Shown here piece by piece: positions 50,723-58,431 of a stretch of DNA of 64,000 nucleotides. Position 1 is the stretch's first letter; every line of letters begins with the position of its first letter. This DNA is from a virus. The position numbers and the translations under genes were made by a program. The notes under the pieces are model-generated. The model ran no database searches. It was not told the origin of the DNA and saw only the letters and a list, made by a program, of their open reading frames with translations. The stretch spans positions 1 through 64,000 of the IMG/VR virus record IMGVR_UViG_3300009011_000001; one strand, given 5' to 3'.

Positions 50723-51781
50723 ATGTACGCTATTGGCGAAATCAAACAAGGCGGTCTCTTTGCAGTTGCAGGGGCCATGCACCGGGCGGTCAAGGATTTC
50801 AACTTCTACGTGGAGTATGAAAACTTCATGTCCGGTCGCAGCACCGTGGAGAAGGAAGAAGTTCTGGCCTTCATGGATGCACTCGGCACTCCTGTTGCAC
50901 AGACCCCCGAAGCTGAGGCCGAATACCTCGCGCTGAGCCACAAAGAACAGCAGGCGATCGACTTCCAATTCACCGGCGACGCAATGCCTTCGCAAGCCGG
51001 TCTGGAATTCCTCCGTCAGCGCTTCCCAAACATCGCCGACCTCACCGACCATTATTCGCTGGTCACTCTGTCGGCAAACCTGAACTTCGAAACCAGCCTC
51101 GGTCAGGTGCACGAGATCCTGGAAACTCTGGGCCAGCGTTCTGAAGAGCCGGGTGTCCGTGGCGCTCTGGCCGAACTGGTCGTGGCAATCAACATCCCGA
51201 AAGCCAAGGCCGAGCAAGAACGCATCATCGCTGAACACGGCTACGCCATCTCGCCGGTCTATGCCGACAGCGAGCAAGGCATGAACCGTGTGTACACCAT
51301 TTCCGGTCGTACCAAGTTCGGCTTCGAACTGTTCTGCGTTCAAGGCCATGCTGATCTGGACCTGTTGTGCAGTCTGCTGAGTTGTGTCATTGCGCTCCAT
51401 GAAGAAGGCACTCCGATTCTGGAAGTCAACGGCAAGATCGCCACCATGGCCGACGGCACTGCAATGCAGTATCAGGTCATCGAAGCCGATCCGGTTGCTG
51501 CTCAGGTTCTCGGTCACTTCGGTGATTTCCAACCGGGCGATCGCCTGATTCAAGTTGTCTTCGCCGACAACAAGAACCTGCTGCCGCATGAAGAAGGCTA
51601 CAACGTCGAGCACTTCAAGCAGCCTCTGTTTCCGCTGGCCGCCGCGCCGACGGCTGCGGAACTGGCTGAAGCGTTCGAAGCCAGCGATGCTGAACTCGTT
51701 CTGTCGACCAAGAACGTTGATGCCGCTGATGTTGTAATGCCGATTGGTTTCGAAACTGGCGAGGAGAAGAAAGATGTCTGA
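50723..51781 (+). CDS. Hypothetical acidic protein, 352 residues, probably highly expressed
   Basis: ATG 50723 (MYAIGEIKQGGLF) with AAGGA; the open frame from 50696 is upstream of it. Large, acidic, soluble protein with C- and G-ending codons. Segments such as DFNFYVEYENFMSGRSTVE and LLCSLLSCVIALHEEG show mixed alpha/beta structure. The C-terminal part is Ala/Glu-rich (APTAAELAEAFEASDAELV). Overlaps the next gene by 8 nt. No family recognised. Confidence 0.77.
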   Translation: MYAIGEIKQGGLFAVAGAMHRAVKDFNFYVEYENFMSGRSTVEKEEVLAFMDALGTPVAQTPEAEAEYLALSHKEQQAIDFQFTGDAMPSQAGLEFLRQRFPNIADLTDHYSLVTLSANLNFETSLGQVHEILETLGQRSEEPGVRGALAELVVAINIPKAKAEQERIIAEHGYAISPVYADSEQGMNRVYTISGRTKFGFELFCVQGHADLDLLCSLLSCVIALHEEGTPILEVNGKIATMADGTAMQYQVIEADPVAAQVLGHFGDFQPGDRLIQVVFADNKNLLPHEEGYNVEHFKQPLFPLAAAPTAAELAEAFEASDAELVLSTKNVDAADVVMPIGFETGEEKKDV

Positions 51782-52010
51782 AGAAAAAAGCAAATACCCG
51801 ATCGCCGACATGGGCGAAAACTTCCAGCCTGATGCGATGGAAGACTGGGATCGCCGGGTGGCTTCCGGTGAGTTCGACAACTTGTCCATGGAGCAGATCC
51901 GTGCCAAGTACGTCCAGGAAGAAGCGGACTTCGTCGAACAGCAAGAGGAAGCCGAGATGTACGAAGAACTGAACCGTCGCGAAGAACGCGAAGCGGATCA
52001 GGACGACTAA
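51774..52010 (+). CDS. Small acidic helical protein, 78 residues
   Basis: ATG 51774 overlaps the previous stop (ATGTCTGA) with GGAG upstream. Highly acidic and helical (EEADFVEQQEEAEMYEELNR, ending EREADQDD). Its coupling to the 352-residue protein suggests a small partner or stoichiometric accessory. The strong acidity could also mimic nucleic acid, which is speculation. Terminator follows. Confidence 0.74.
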   Translation: MSEEKSKYPIADMGENFQPDAMEDWDRRVASGEFDNLSMEQIRAKYVQEEADFVEQQEEAEMYEELNRREEREADQDD

Positions 52011-52023
52011 CCACAACCTACCA

Positions 52024-52062
52024 GCAGGTGCCTTCGGGCACCTGCTTTTATTTTTCTTTTCA
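52024..52062 (+). terminator. Rho-independent terminator
   Basis: GCAGGTGCC-TTCG-GGCACCTGC (52024-52045) followed by TTTTATTTTTC and more T. A textbook intrinsic terminator after the stop at 52010. Confidence 0.9.
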
Positions 52063-52080
52063 TTTTAAGGATAGGTTTTA

Positions 52081-52914
52081 ATGAAGTTTTTCAATCAAGA
52101 ACAGCTGAACGAATTTTTGCGCAATGCTCCTCGCGACAATAGCCAGACCATCCGTTACTTCATCACTGCTGCCGTACTGGACGCTACTCTGAAGAATAGT
52201 TTTCCAAACGGTGTAAAACTGATCCCTCGTCGCGAAGATCGGAAATGCCTCACGGCCAATGGCTTCGGCGCTCTGGTGGCACCTAAAGAAGATCGGCACA
52301 GCGCCGCTCCGTCTATCGGTGTTCACGTAAATGAGACTGATGTTGAAGGTGAACTCACCATTATTGATCACAACAAGCGCCGTGAAGGCGCCATCCAGGT
52401 TTGGTGTGAGCCATCGCCACAGCCTGAAGAAGAAATCGCCCACCGAAGTCGAAATGGCTCCGATTACTTCTTACTCGAGGGCGACCGCATTGTCTTTGCT
52501 TCGGCCCTCATGGACCTGGAAGAGATGTTTGCCACCTACGATTTCTCTTTAGTGCAAGAAATCAAAGGAAGCAAAAAGCTTGAGCCTGGAACCATGTACT
52601 TCACGCATTCAGGGCAGCGTGAAGATATCCAACCGTGGTCTCTCGGGAAGGCTGTAAAACTTCGTCATCAGCTGTCTGAGCCGACTATTAGCGATAAGGG
52701 TGAGATGGTCGACTGCTACTGTTTCGTGGTGGATGATTGCCTTCAGGTGCGTCAGGAATGGTATCACAGTTCCAATCTGTTCACTCAGCCAGAGTTGGTG
52801 CAGATGGCGACGGAAGTAAGGAACTCCAGCCCTCACCGCCCTCAGCACCTGTACTCGGATTACCTTCAAGGCATTGTCGACGCCATGAAGTATCAGTTCG
52901 TTGACAAAAACTAA
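52081..52914 (+). CDS. Hypothetical protein, 277 residues
   Basis: ATG 52081 with AAGGA. Soluble alpha/beta protein; a beta-rich middle (GVHVNETDVEGELTIIDHNKR) and an acidic centre. It opens a run of small genes of ordinary codon use (52.1-56.5 kb), less biased than the genes just before. No motif recognised. Confidence 0.74.
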   Translation: MKFFNQEQLNEFLRNAPRDNSQTIRYFITAAVLDATLKNSFPNGVKLIPRREDRKCLTANGFGALVAPKEDRHSAAPSIGVHVNETDVEGELTIIDHNKRREGAIQVWCEPSPQPEEEIAHRSRNGSDYFLLEGDRIVFASALMDLEEMFATYDFSLVQEIKGSKKLEPGTMYFTHSGQREDIQPWSLGKAVKLRHQLSEPTISDKGEMVDCYCFVVDDCLQVRQEWYHSSNLFTQPELVQMATEVRNSSPHRPQHLYSDYLQGIVDAMKYQFVDKN

Positions 52915-52929
52915 TTTGGAGCCTTTAGC

Positions 52930-53511
52930 ATGTCGAATATTGTTAAGCATCCTGTAAGTGTTGAAAACAATGATGGCGAGTTCCTCCAGGCTCTTCAAGA
53001 ATTTCGGGATATGGTTTCCCGAAAGGTTGATGGTGGGTGTCTTGTATCGGAGTTGTATAGCGCTTTTGTTCGCGATCTCCATATCGACCGGAATCTGGAA
53101 GCATTCCGCCGAGCGGCGCGATTCACCGAACTGGAAACCATCGACAACGGCGTTTGGAAGTTTACCGTCACTTCTAACTTCGCTGAGTATGAGGGGGATT
53201 TCATTCGCATAGAGCGCATCATCCCTTCGGCTGAAGACAAAACTCTCGAATACAGCCGTGCGGCTGATCTCCATTTCAGCCTCAGCCTGCAAGAGATGTT
53301 CAGTAGCCCGGACTTGATGTCTGGTCCTACATCGTTCTTGGTCCAACCGATGGTCAGCATCTTACTCACGCGTAAGCCGCGTGTCATTATCAAATCCACC
53401 CGGGACACATTCCTTGAAGCGGTTTTCAAGGAAGATGACCAACACCATGTCAAAGTGACAATTGGCGGCTGGTTCGAAACGCGCCTGGGGTTACCTGAGA
53501 GCATTCACTGA
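52930..53511 (+). CDS. Hypothetical protein, 193 residues
   Basis: ATG 52930 with GGAG, 15 nt after the previous stop. N-terminal helices (FLQALQEFRDMVSRKVDGG) and a C-terminal beta-rich region (VKVTIGGWFETRLGLPESIH). It overlaps the next gene by one base (TGATG). No family recognised. Confidence 0.73.
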   Translation: MSNIVKHPVSVENNDGEFLQALQEFRDMVSRKVDGGCLVSELYSAFVRDLHIDRNLEAFRRAARFTELETIDNGVWKFTVTSNFAEYEGDFIRIERIIPSAEDKTLEYSRAADLHFSLSLQEMFSSPDLMSGPTSFLVQPMVSILLTRKPRVIIKSTRDTFLEAVFKEDDQHHVKVTIGGWFETRLGLPESIH

Positions 53512-53894
53512 TGAAACTACGCCACTACCACCTCATCCGTGTTTCGGATGGGGAGGTGTTGGGAGGATCGGGTAGTCAACCGGTTCCGATCGGCACCGAA
53601 GAAGAGTACAAGGCAGACGCCCCATGTCTGACGGGTCCTGGTCCAGCAAGGGCGATCGCCTCTCTTGAGCAATTGCTTTTGAGCACCGTAGCTCGTGCAC
53701 GGTCCGACGGTAAGCGTTACATGTTGGAGTTATCCGACGGTGATGCCGATCCGTTTGAACACGGGGTCTTTTCCGGTCTGTGTCGCAACTTGATTGAAGC
53801 CTCCGTTGAACTGGAGCCCGGATTTCTCGAAGCGAACAAATACGACTACTGCCTGTACATCGGTCATGCGCCTGTAAAAAGAACCCTTCACTAA
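53511..53894 (+). CDS. Hypothetical protein, 127 residues
   Basis: ATG 53511 overlaps the previous stop. The start is basic (MKLRHYHLIRVSDGEVLGG); the middle has an acidic, Gly/Pro-rich stretch (VPIGTEEEYKADAPCLTGPGPARAI). The C-terminal domain is alpha/beta (PGFLEANKYDYCLYIGHAPVK). No motif recognised. Translationally coupled to its neighbour. Confidence 0.72.
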   Translation: MKLRHYHLIRVSDGEVLGGSGSQPVPIGTEEEYKADAPCLTGPGPARAIASLEQLLLSTVARARSDGKRYMLELSDGDADPFEHGVFSGLCRNLIEASVELEPGFLEANKYDYCLYIGHAPVKRTLH

Positions 53895-53912
53895 GACCTT
53901 AGGAGGTCTGTC

Positions 53913-54014
53913 ATGTTGAAAGCAATCGGTTTCGTCGTTGTTGTCATTCTCGTGGCTCGTGGTCTGGCAGCCATCATCAACGATTACAAGAAATCCAAAG
54001 GAGGGAAAGGGTAA
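53913..54014 (+). CDS. 33-residue membrane microprotein
   Basis: ATG 53913 follows a perfect AGGAGG. The product is a hydrophobic segment (residues 5-21, IGFVVVVILVARGLAAI) and a basic Lys/Gly tail ending KKSKGGKG. Its stop (TAATG) overlaps the next start at 54014. Strong ribosome site, one transmembrane helix and tight coupling make it a real gene despite its length. Such peptides often adjust host membrane proteins or assembly; that is inference. Confidence 0.72.
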   Translation: MLKAIGFVVVVILVARGLAAIINDYKKSKGGKG

Positions 54015-54913
54015 TGGGTTGGTTGTCGAAGCCGGGATGGTTCACCCGCTGGATGAACCAGCGGGCCTTTAATCTCGAGCTGCAGAAAAAAGAACTTGCT
54101 GCCCGAGAGCGAGAAGCGATGGTCGCTATGGATATCTATCGGGCCGGCGCTTATCTCTGTGGTGGGTTGCCAGATGATGGGTACATCTTCGTTACCGCGA
54201 CTAAGGATGGCGTTACGGAACAGGGCCTTCTGACTAACTGCGGGAGGTCCAGCTATGACGTCATGTTCTTGACCGAAGATGGCACCATGGTCATGCGTCC
54301 GTTTCTGCTGCTGGACTCTTACGAATTTCATCTACACGCTCGTTTCCGATACAAATCCGACAAGGAGATCGATAAGGACGATCTCCACGACTACGAGGTG
54401 CTCGCTAAAGACATTGTGGAGCGCAATCCAAAGTTCATCCCCCAGTTGTTTGCAACGTACAATGACGAGCCGCTGGAAGTCATGCCCCACTTTAAGCGGG
54501 ATGGCGATTATCATGACGATGTTCGCATGTCTGCTGACAAATTGTTTTTGCTGGGGTATAACGCAAAACTGCTCCTGACGTTCGCTGAACTTAAGAAGCT
54601 GTCGTCGGCTATACGCCGTGACGAAATGCAGTACGTTGAGCGCTGGTTCAACAATGGTGCGATTTTGCGTAACCCTATCGAAGTCGGCAATTACATCAAA
54701 CTCGGCAACGAGCTGGTGGGCGAGGCTGATCGCGAAACGGAATGGTTGGTCATCGAAACTTTTGACCCTCCACTCATGCGGGATCAACATCTGGTTAACA
54801 TCTTGGCCTACAATCTTGAAGACAAGTGTTTCCAGGGATTGCTGTCGTACAACTTCCACATAACGGGCTGTGTCGTCGATAGAGCAAGTTTATTTACTGG
54901 AGAGCACGATTAA
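54014..54913 (+). CDS. Hypothetical protein, 299 residues
   Basis: ATG 54014 overlaps the microprotein stop. N-terminal Trp-rich stretch (GWLSKPGWFTRWMNQRAF) then a charged alpha/beta body (KSDKEIDKDDLHDYEVLAKDIV). A KRDGDYHDDVRM segment and repeated aspartates stand out but match no catalytic pattern I know. The microprotein upstream may work with it at the membrane. Function unknown. Confidence 0.74.
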   Translation: MGWLSKPGWFTRWMNQRAFNLELQKKELAAREREAMVAMDIYRAGAYLCGGLPDDGYIFVTATKDGVTEQGLLTNCGRSSYDVMFLTEDGTMVMRPFLLLDSYEFHLHARFRYKSDKEIDKDDLHDYEVLAKDIVERNPKFIPQLFATYNDEPLEVMPHFKRDGDYHDDVRMSADKLFLLGYNAKLLLTFAELKKLSSAIRRDEMQYVERWFNNGAILRNPIEVGNYIKLGNELVGEADRETEWLVIETFDPPLMRDQHLVNILAYNLEDKCFQGLLSYNFHITGCVVDRASLFTGEHD

Positions 54914-55242
54914 TGGCCCAAGCAAGAGAACTCTTGATTGTCGCCAAATGTCAGGCCGACCTTGACAGATATCTGAAGCTGTTCCAGATAACAGACGTCC
55001 AAGACGTCACTGACTGTATCGATATCCGACAATACCCGCATCTGACGCGAAGCGGCATCGGCGAAGTCTTGGGCGCCTCAATGCCTGCGACAACCCATCA
55101 ACGGATCTGTGTCGTTCTTCCAAAGCTGGAAGACGAAACCGATGATGAGTGGGAAATGCGTGCTAAGCGCCATTGTGTGCTGAGCATTCTTTCTTCAGCC
55201 TATCGCGACAACTTCTACATTCAACAAACCGGTGAGTTCTAA
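54913..55242 (+). CDS. Hypothetical protein, 109 residues
   Basis: ATG 54913 overlaps the previous stop with GGAG upstream. Hydrophobic start and mixed content (RELLIVAKCQADLDRYLKLF) with four cysteines without pairing pattern. The N-terminal hydrophobic strand pattern loosely recalls the right-end paralog array, but the C-terminal hairpin of that family is absent, so I leave it out of the family. Confidence 0.7.
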   Translation: MAQARELLIVAKCQADLDRYLKLFQITDVQDVTDCIDIRQYPHLTRSGIGEVLGASMPATTHQRICVVLPKLEDETDDEWEMRAKRHCVLSILSSAYRDNFYIQQTGEF

Positions 55243-55253
55243 GGGAGGGGTAG

Positions 55254-55784
55254 ATGTCATTCGAAATGATTGAACTTGTGGACTATCTTGAAGAAGCCGA
55301 CTTCGTTGAGAAGTTCAGTGCGGGCGACACTGGTGAACCGGTTACGGAGGAGTACGCTCTTCGTTTGCTGAGCGCTACCGCAAAGTTCTATCTTGAAAAC
55401 AAGATCGTTCAGGCCGCGCTTCTCGAAGTCGAAAAGTTCCAACAAAAACAGGATCTGGTTGGACATGAACCTTTCCCGGAGCCTTGGAAAAAATCTGTCG
55501 TCATTTGCGGGCGAATTGAACGCTTCTTGTATCCTGGCACAAAGATGTTGCCGTGGATGTACAGCACAGCCCATACGGCAATGGAAAAGAAGGTAATCGT
55601 CCTGCAACTTAAGGACTATGGTCCCATCGCCAAGTGTAGCTTTGCGCCATCTCGTGATGGTGTGCCGATGGATCCAAAGTTTGTTGCGGAGCGTGAGCTT
55701 CGGGTAAAGCTGAATTTTGAATCGCTTCAGGGCATTATGTATCAACGCAACAGCCATGTCGTCAGACGTCTGGCTGAAAGCTAG
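55254..55784 (+). CDS. Hypothetical protein, 176 residues
   Basis: ATG 55254 with GGGAGG. Acidic N-terminal half (VDYLEEADFVEKFSAGDTGEPV), helical middle, basic C-terminal part (FVAERELRVKLNFESLQ). Ends the run before the hairpin at 55793. No motif recognised. Confidence 0.73.
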   Translation: MSFEMIELVDYLEEADFVEKFSAGDTGEPVTEEYALRLLSATAKFYLENKIVQAALLEVEKFQQKQDLVGHEPFPEPWKKSVVICGRIERFLYPGTKMLPWMYSTAHTAMEKKVIVLQLKDYGPIAKCSFAPSRDGVPMDPKFVAERELRVKLNFESLQGIMYQRNSHVVRRLAES

Positions 55785-55792
55785 AAAGAAAA

Positions 55793-55822
55793 CATAGGGC
55801 TCGGCATCGCGCCGGGCTTTAT
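55793..55822 (+). terminator. Hairpin of the CATA/TATG outer-stem family (G-U pairs)
   Basis: CATAGGGCTCGGC / GCCGGGCTTTATG pairs with several G-U bonds, 8 nt after the stop at 55784. It looks like a diverged copy of the outer-stem family. Confidence 0.6.
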
Positions 55823-55849
55823 GCCCCCCTATTGGTCCAGGTGAATAAA

Positions 55850-56488
55850 ATGATTGAGATCATGACTCTTCCTCCACAGGAAGCGCCAAAGCAACTCACT
55901 GCTCGTCAGGTTTGTGAAAGCCTTGGCGAACATTACGAAGCATTCCTCGCAGCAAACAACATCAAGGGCTGGGTCATTGACGATCACGTTCTTGACAATA
56001 GCCACATCTCTGACGTGCTCTTCAGGATTAGCGCCACTACAGGGCTTTACGTCGGTCGTCTGAGTAACGAGGGAGGTCACCTCAGAAAACTAGCCAAGGA
56101 AGCAGGCAACGATGCTCCTTTGCATTTCTGGCTAAACTGTGCCGCAAGAGCGCTTGGCTATCGAAGCTATCATTTAGCCCACTGCTGTCGCCGTGAAAAC
56201 GGCTTCGTTGAAAACCTTTGGCCAGAAGGCGCATTGATGAACCCGGATGATTTCGGGGAAGAGCTGCCAAAGGAAAGAGAGCACCGCAGAATCGTTCAGG
56301 CAATGAACAAGAACTATCGCGCCAACAGGTTGCGTGATCGTCAATACAACCAACTCAGGAGAGCTTTAGAAGCAGCGAGCAAAGAAGGCTCGCGTGTGGC
56401 TAACCATCGCTGGAAAGAATTGAAAGAGTCGAAGAAGAAAGAGCTTAAGAAGCAACGAGGCATTCCGGTACAATACCGGATCAGTTAA
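55850..56488 (+). CDS. Hypothetical basic protein, 212 residues
   Basis: ATG 55850 (MIEIMTLPPQ) with AGGT; the TTG at 55832 is too close to the hairpin. The centre has paired cysteines and basic residues (SYHLAHCCRRENGFVE). The C-terminal 60 residues are very basic and helical (NKNYRANRLRDRQYNQLRRA, then ELKESKKKELKKQRG), suggesting nucleic-acid binding. No HTH or known fold recognised. Confidence 0.75.
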   Translation: MIEIMTLPPQEAPKQLTARQVCESLGEHYEAFLAANNIKGWVIDDHVLDNSHISDVLFRISATTGLYVGRLSNEGGHLRKLAKEAGNDAPLHFWLNCAARALGYRSYHLAHCCRRENGFVENLWPEGALMNPDDFGEELPKEREHRRIVQAMNKNYRANRLRDRQYNQLRRALEAASKEGSRVANHRWKELKESKKKELKKQRGIPVQYRIS

Positions 56489-56498
56489 GTTCAGATAG

Positions 56499-56535
56499 GG
56501 TCCAGCGCAGGCTGGGCCTTACGCCTTTCTTTCTT
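56499..56535 (+). terminator. Rho-independent-type terminator
   Basis: GGTCCAGC-GCAG-GCTGGGCC (one G-U pair) is followed by TTACGCCTTTCTTTCTTTTTTG. It ends the gene at 56488 and begins the largest gene-free stretch of the window. Confidence 0.78.
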
Positions 56536-56766
56536 TTTTGTTAACTTTACACCATGCCCTTTATCTTATGTTCCACCAACAAAACTTCTTGGGAAAGGGG
56601 AAGAGGGGGTGGATTTCGAGGTACGAGAAATCCGGGGGTGATAGGGATAGGGTAAGACGCAATCCGAAGATGCGAGTGTAACGATGCTGATGAGGATTAT
56701 CTAATGCGACGAAGTCGCATAGGGAAGTTATTTTTTACAGTGTGGTCGAATGATATTCCTTAAATC

Positions 56767-56790
56767 GGACTGGGCCTAAATACCCAGTCC
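56767..56790 (+). terminator. Hairpin in gene-free stretch
   Basis: GGACTGGG-CCTAAATA-CCCAGTCC, 8-bp stem, followed by TGTATGTCGC, the same trailing word found after several outer-stem-family hairpins. A termination or processing signal. Confidence 0.6.
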
Positions 56791-56831
56791 TGTATGTCGC
56801 AATAGATCCAAAGATAAAGAGCAATAAGGAA

Positions 56832-56850
56832 GGGAGGCTGAAGGCCTCCC
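56832..56850 (+). terminator. Small hairpin upstream of 56899 gene
   Basis: GGGAGGC-TGAAG-GCCTCCC, perfect 7-bp stem, 49 nt before the next ATG. It may shape the leader of that gene rather than terminate; no U-run follows. Confidence 0.45.
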
Positions 56851-56898
56851 GTCTATAACGATGACCAATTAGATGTAAACTCCACAGGTAATCCTCAC

Positions 56899-57468
56899 AT
56901 GAAAGCTTATTCTGCATTCCTGAATTCCGTAGGTCAGTCCCGTAACCAAGCTTCGATGGAAGCAGGTAAACCGAAAGATCGTGACGACAGCAATACCTTT
57001 GACTCTGCTCAAGACGATGACAAAGGTCTGCGTCTGGCTAGCGAGCCGGGTTACCGCGAAGTGAATAACGTCATGATCGAACTGAACACTCCTCTGGATC
57101 AGTATCAGGACTCGATCACCTTCGTGACTGAATCGTTGCGTAAAGAAGGTTGGAAAGTGCGCCTGCGCTGCAAAGGCGAAGAGATCAGCGTTGAGAGTTT
57201 CAGCGATGGCATCATGCCTGGCGGCATCTCCCTCAATGGTGCCAACGAAGTCAACAACGTGATGAACGGTGTCTACGTCCCTGACTTTAAGGATGAAGAC
57301 CTGTACCGCGCTGTTAGCGTCATCCGTCCTGAGGACACCGCTCCTGATAGCAAAGAGGGCGTATTGTTCTTGGTTGATGGTAATGGTGATATTAAAGATT
57401 ACTTGGCAGGCGAAGGTTATAAGGTCGCAACCGATGCTGATACCCTGCAGGCCTTGTTGACGGCATAA
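56899..57468 (+). CDS. Hypothetical protein, 189 residues
   Basis: ATG 56899 with AGGT. Acidic and Asp-rich N-terminal part (KPKDRDDSNTFDSAQDDDKG), then an alpha/beta domain (DSITFVTESLRKEGWKVRLRCKG) and an acidic C-terminus. Starts with a basic, amphipathic MKAYSAFLNSVGQSRNQAS. It is followed by a hairpin (57473-57492). Convergent with the minus-strand gene. No family recognised. Confidence 0.74.
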   Translation: MKAYSAFLNSVGQSRNQASMEAGKPKDRDDSNTFDSAQDDDKGLRLASEPGYREVNNVMIELNTPLDQYQDSITFVTESLRKEGWKVRLRCKGEEISVESFSDGIMPGGISLNGANEVNNVMNGVYVPDFKDEDLYRAVSVIRPEDTAPDSKEGVLFLVDGNGDIKDYLAGEGYKVATDADTLQALLTA

Positions 57469-57472
57469 AGAC

Positions 57473-57492
57473 CGATGCGGTTGCCCGCATCG
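57473..57492. terminator. Hairpin at convergent junction
   Basis: CGATGCGG-TTGC-CCGCATCG, perfect 8-bp stem, 4 nt after the stop at 57468, just before a promoter-like motif (57510) and the convergent stop at 57533. No U-run. Confidence 0.6.
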
Positions 57493-57509
57493 ATCCAAGC
57501 CTGAAATAG

Positions 57510-57521
57510 TCACACATTACT
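57510..57521 (+). promoter_or_regulatory. Promoter-like motif, TCACACAT family (copy 6, antisense position)
   Basis: TCACACATTACT with GATCCAAGC upstream. It is oriented to the right although the next 850 nt hold a minus-strand gene. If active it makes an RNA antisense to that gene which would run toward the tubulin gene at 58432. Confidence 0.5.
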
Positions 57522-57532
57522 AAGGTGTACAG

Positions 57533-58369
57533 TTACATCCTTGGCTTACCGCCCATGGATAGCTTCATGACCTTACGGTACTTGTCCGGATCCATCAGGA
57601 TCGCGAGCTTCGCCCACTTGACGTCAACGAATTCGTTGTACATCGTGTTGGCATCTGCGTAGCCGTCGATAATCTCGCGGACTCGACCAAGCGTGGCACC
57701 GCCACGAATGAAGCCTTCATCCAAGTCGATAATCAAGGTATTGTAAACGTGCGCTTTAACGGCAAGCACAACCATCTCACCGAAGTCCCGGTAGTACGGT
57801 TGTTTGATGTCGTTGAAGTTGGGCTCGTGACTGACCGTACAACGCAGCGCTGCGTCACCCATCACCTGGTTCGAGTCGTTGACAAGAACGGTGTTGTGGT
57901 TTAGCAACTGAACGTAGGCAGTCCCCATCATTGCAACGCCATTCGTGGCGCGGATGATGTTCCTGACATCTTTCAAGATGCCGGAGTTACGAGAGTCAAA
58001 TCCCGTAGCGGTAGAGCCCGCCAACCCTTGAGTCAATCCGTAGATCAGCTCATGAACTGTGCTGATTTTACGATTCCCCAATGCATGAGGAGGGAACCGA
58101 TAGATAATGTTCCAAGTGTCGACGTACTCACGATCGGCATCGCGCATCGGCAACAAGATTTCCGTACCGCCGACCAAGTTGCAGTCAATGGCGACACGAC
58201 CATCGATGACGAGTTCCCGAATCTTTTCATCGAGGCTGATCGAGTCAACGTTGTCGAAGTAACGGTCTTGACGCGTCGGATCGTAACGTTTTGCAGTAAA
58301 AGCTTGTTGTAAAATCTCGCGAGGGATTTCCCTCATTACACGTTGGATAGCTACGCTGATAGGCGTCAT
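57533..58369 (-). CDS. Hypothetical protein, 278 residues, next to phage tubulin
   Basis: Minus strand, ATG 58369 (MTPISVAIQRVMRE) with AGGAG about 10 nt upstream; the frame extends to 58393 without a better start. Soluble alpha/beta protein with a basic N-terminal third (AKRYDPTRQDRYFDN) and Gly-spaced middle (GLAGSTATGFDSRNSGILKDV). Its divergent partner is the tubulin (62-nt gap), so the two may share regulation. A promoter-like motif at 57510 points antisense into its 3' end. No family recognised. Confidence 0.75.
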   Translation of the reverse strand: MTPISVAIQRVMREIPREILQQAFTAKRYDPTRQDRYFDNVDSISLDEKIRELVIDGRVAIDCNLVGGTEILLPMRDADREYVDTWNIIYRFPPHALGNRKISTVHELIYGLTQGLAGSTATGFDSRNSGILKDVRNIIRATNGVAMMGTAYVQLLNHNTVLVNDSNQVMGDAALRCTVSHEPNFNDIKQPYYRDFGEMVVLAVKAHVYNTLIIDLDEGFIRGGATLGRVREIIDGYADANTMYNEFVDVKWAKLAILMDPDKYRKVMKLSMGGKPRM

Positions 58370-58431
58370 GTCACGTACGCTCCTGACAAACAATCTATAT
58401 TCATATCAGCAAAGAAAAGGAACACAAACCA

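Larger units (their letters stand above)
56536..56898 (+). ncRNA. Gene-free stretch with multiple hairpins; candidate non-coding RNA or leader
   Basis: No supported gene lies here. The region contains a purine-rich tract (about 56590-56650) with GGATTTC and GAAATCC in inverted order (56611-56633). A perfect ATGCGAC-GAA-GTCGCAT hairpin (56704-56720) is followed by a T-run at 56732-56737. Further hairpins lie at 56767-56790 (GGACTGGG/CCCAGTCC) and 56832-56850 (GGGAGGC/GCCTCCC). The hairpin plus T-run could be the 3' end of a short RNA. The only ATG here opens a 19-codon frame without a ribosome site. Strand is assumed from the neighbouring genes. Confidence 0.35.

Noticed and set aside
54913-55242. 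Membership of the 109-residue gene in the right-end paralog family
   Set aside because: Only a loose N-terminal resemblance; the diagnostic C-terminal hairpin is missing.
56536-56898. tRNA gene in the gene-free gap
   Set aside because: No cloverleaf with a T-arm GTTCGANNC and acceptor pairing could be found; the hairpins are isolated stems.
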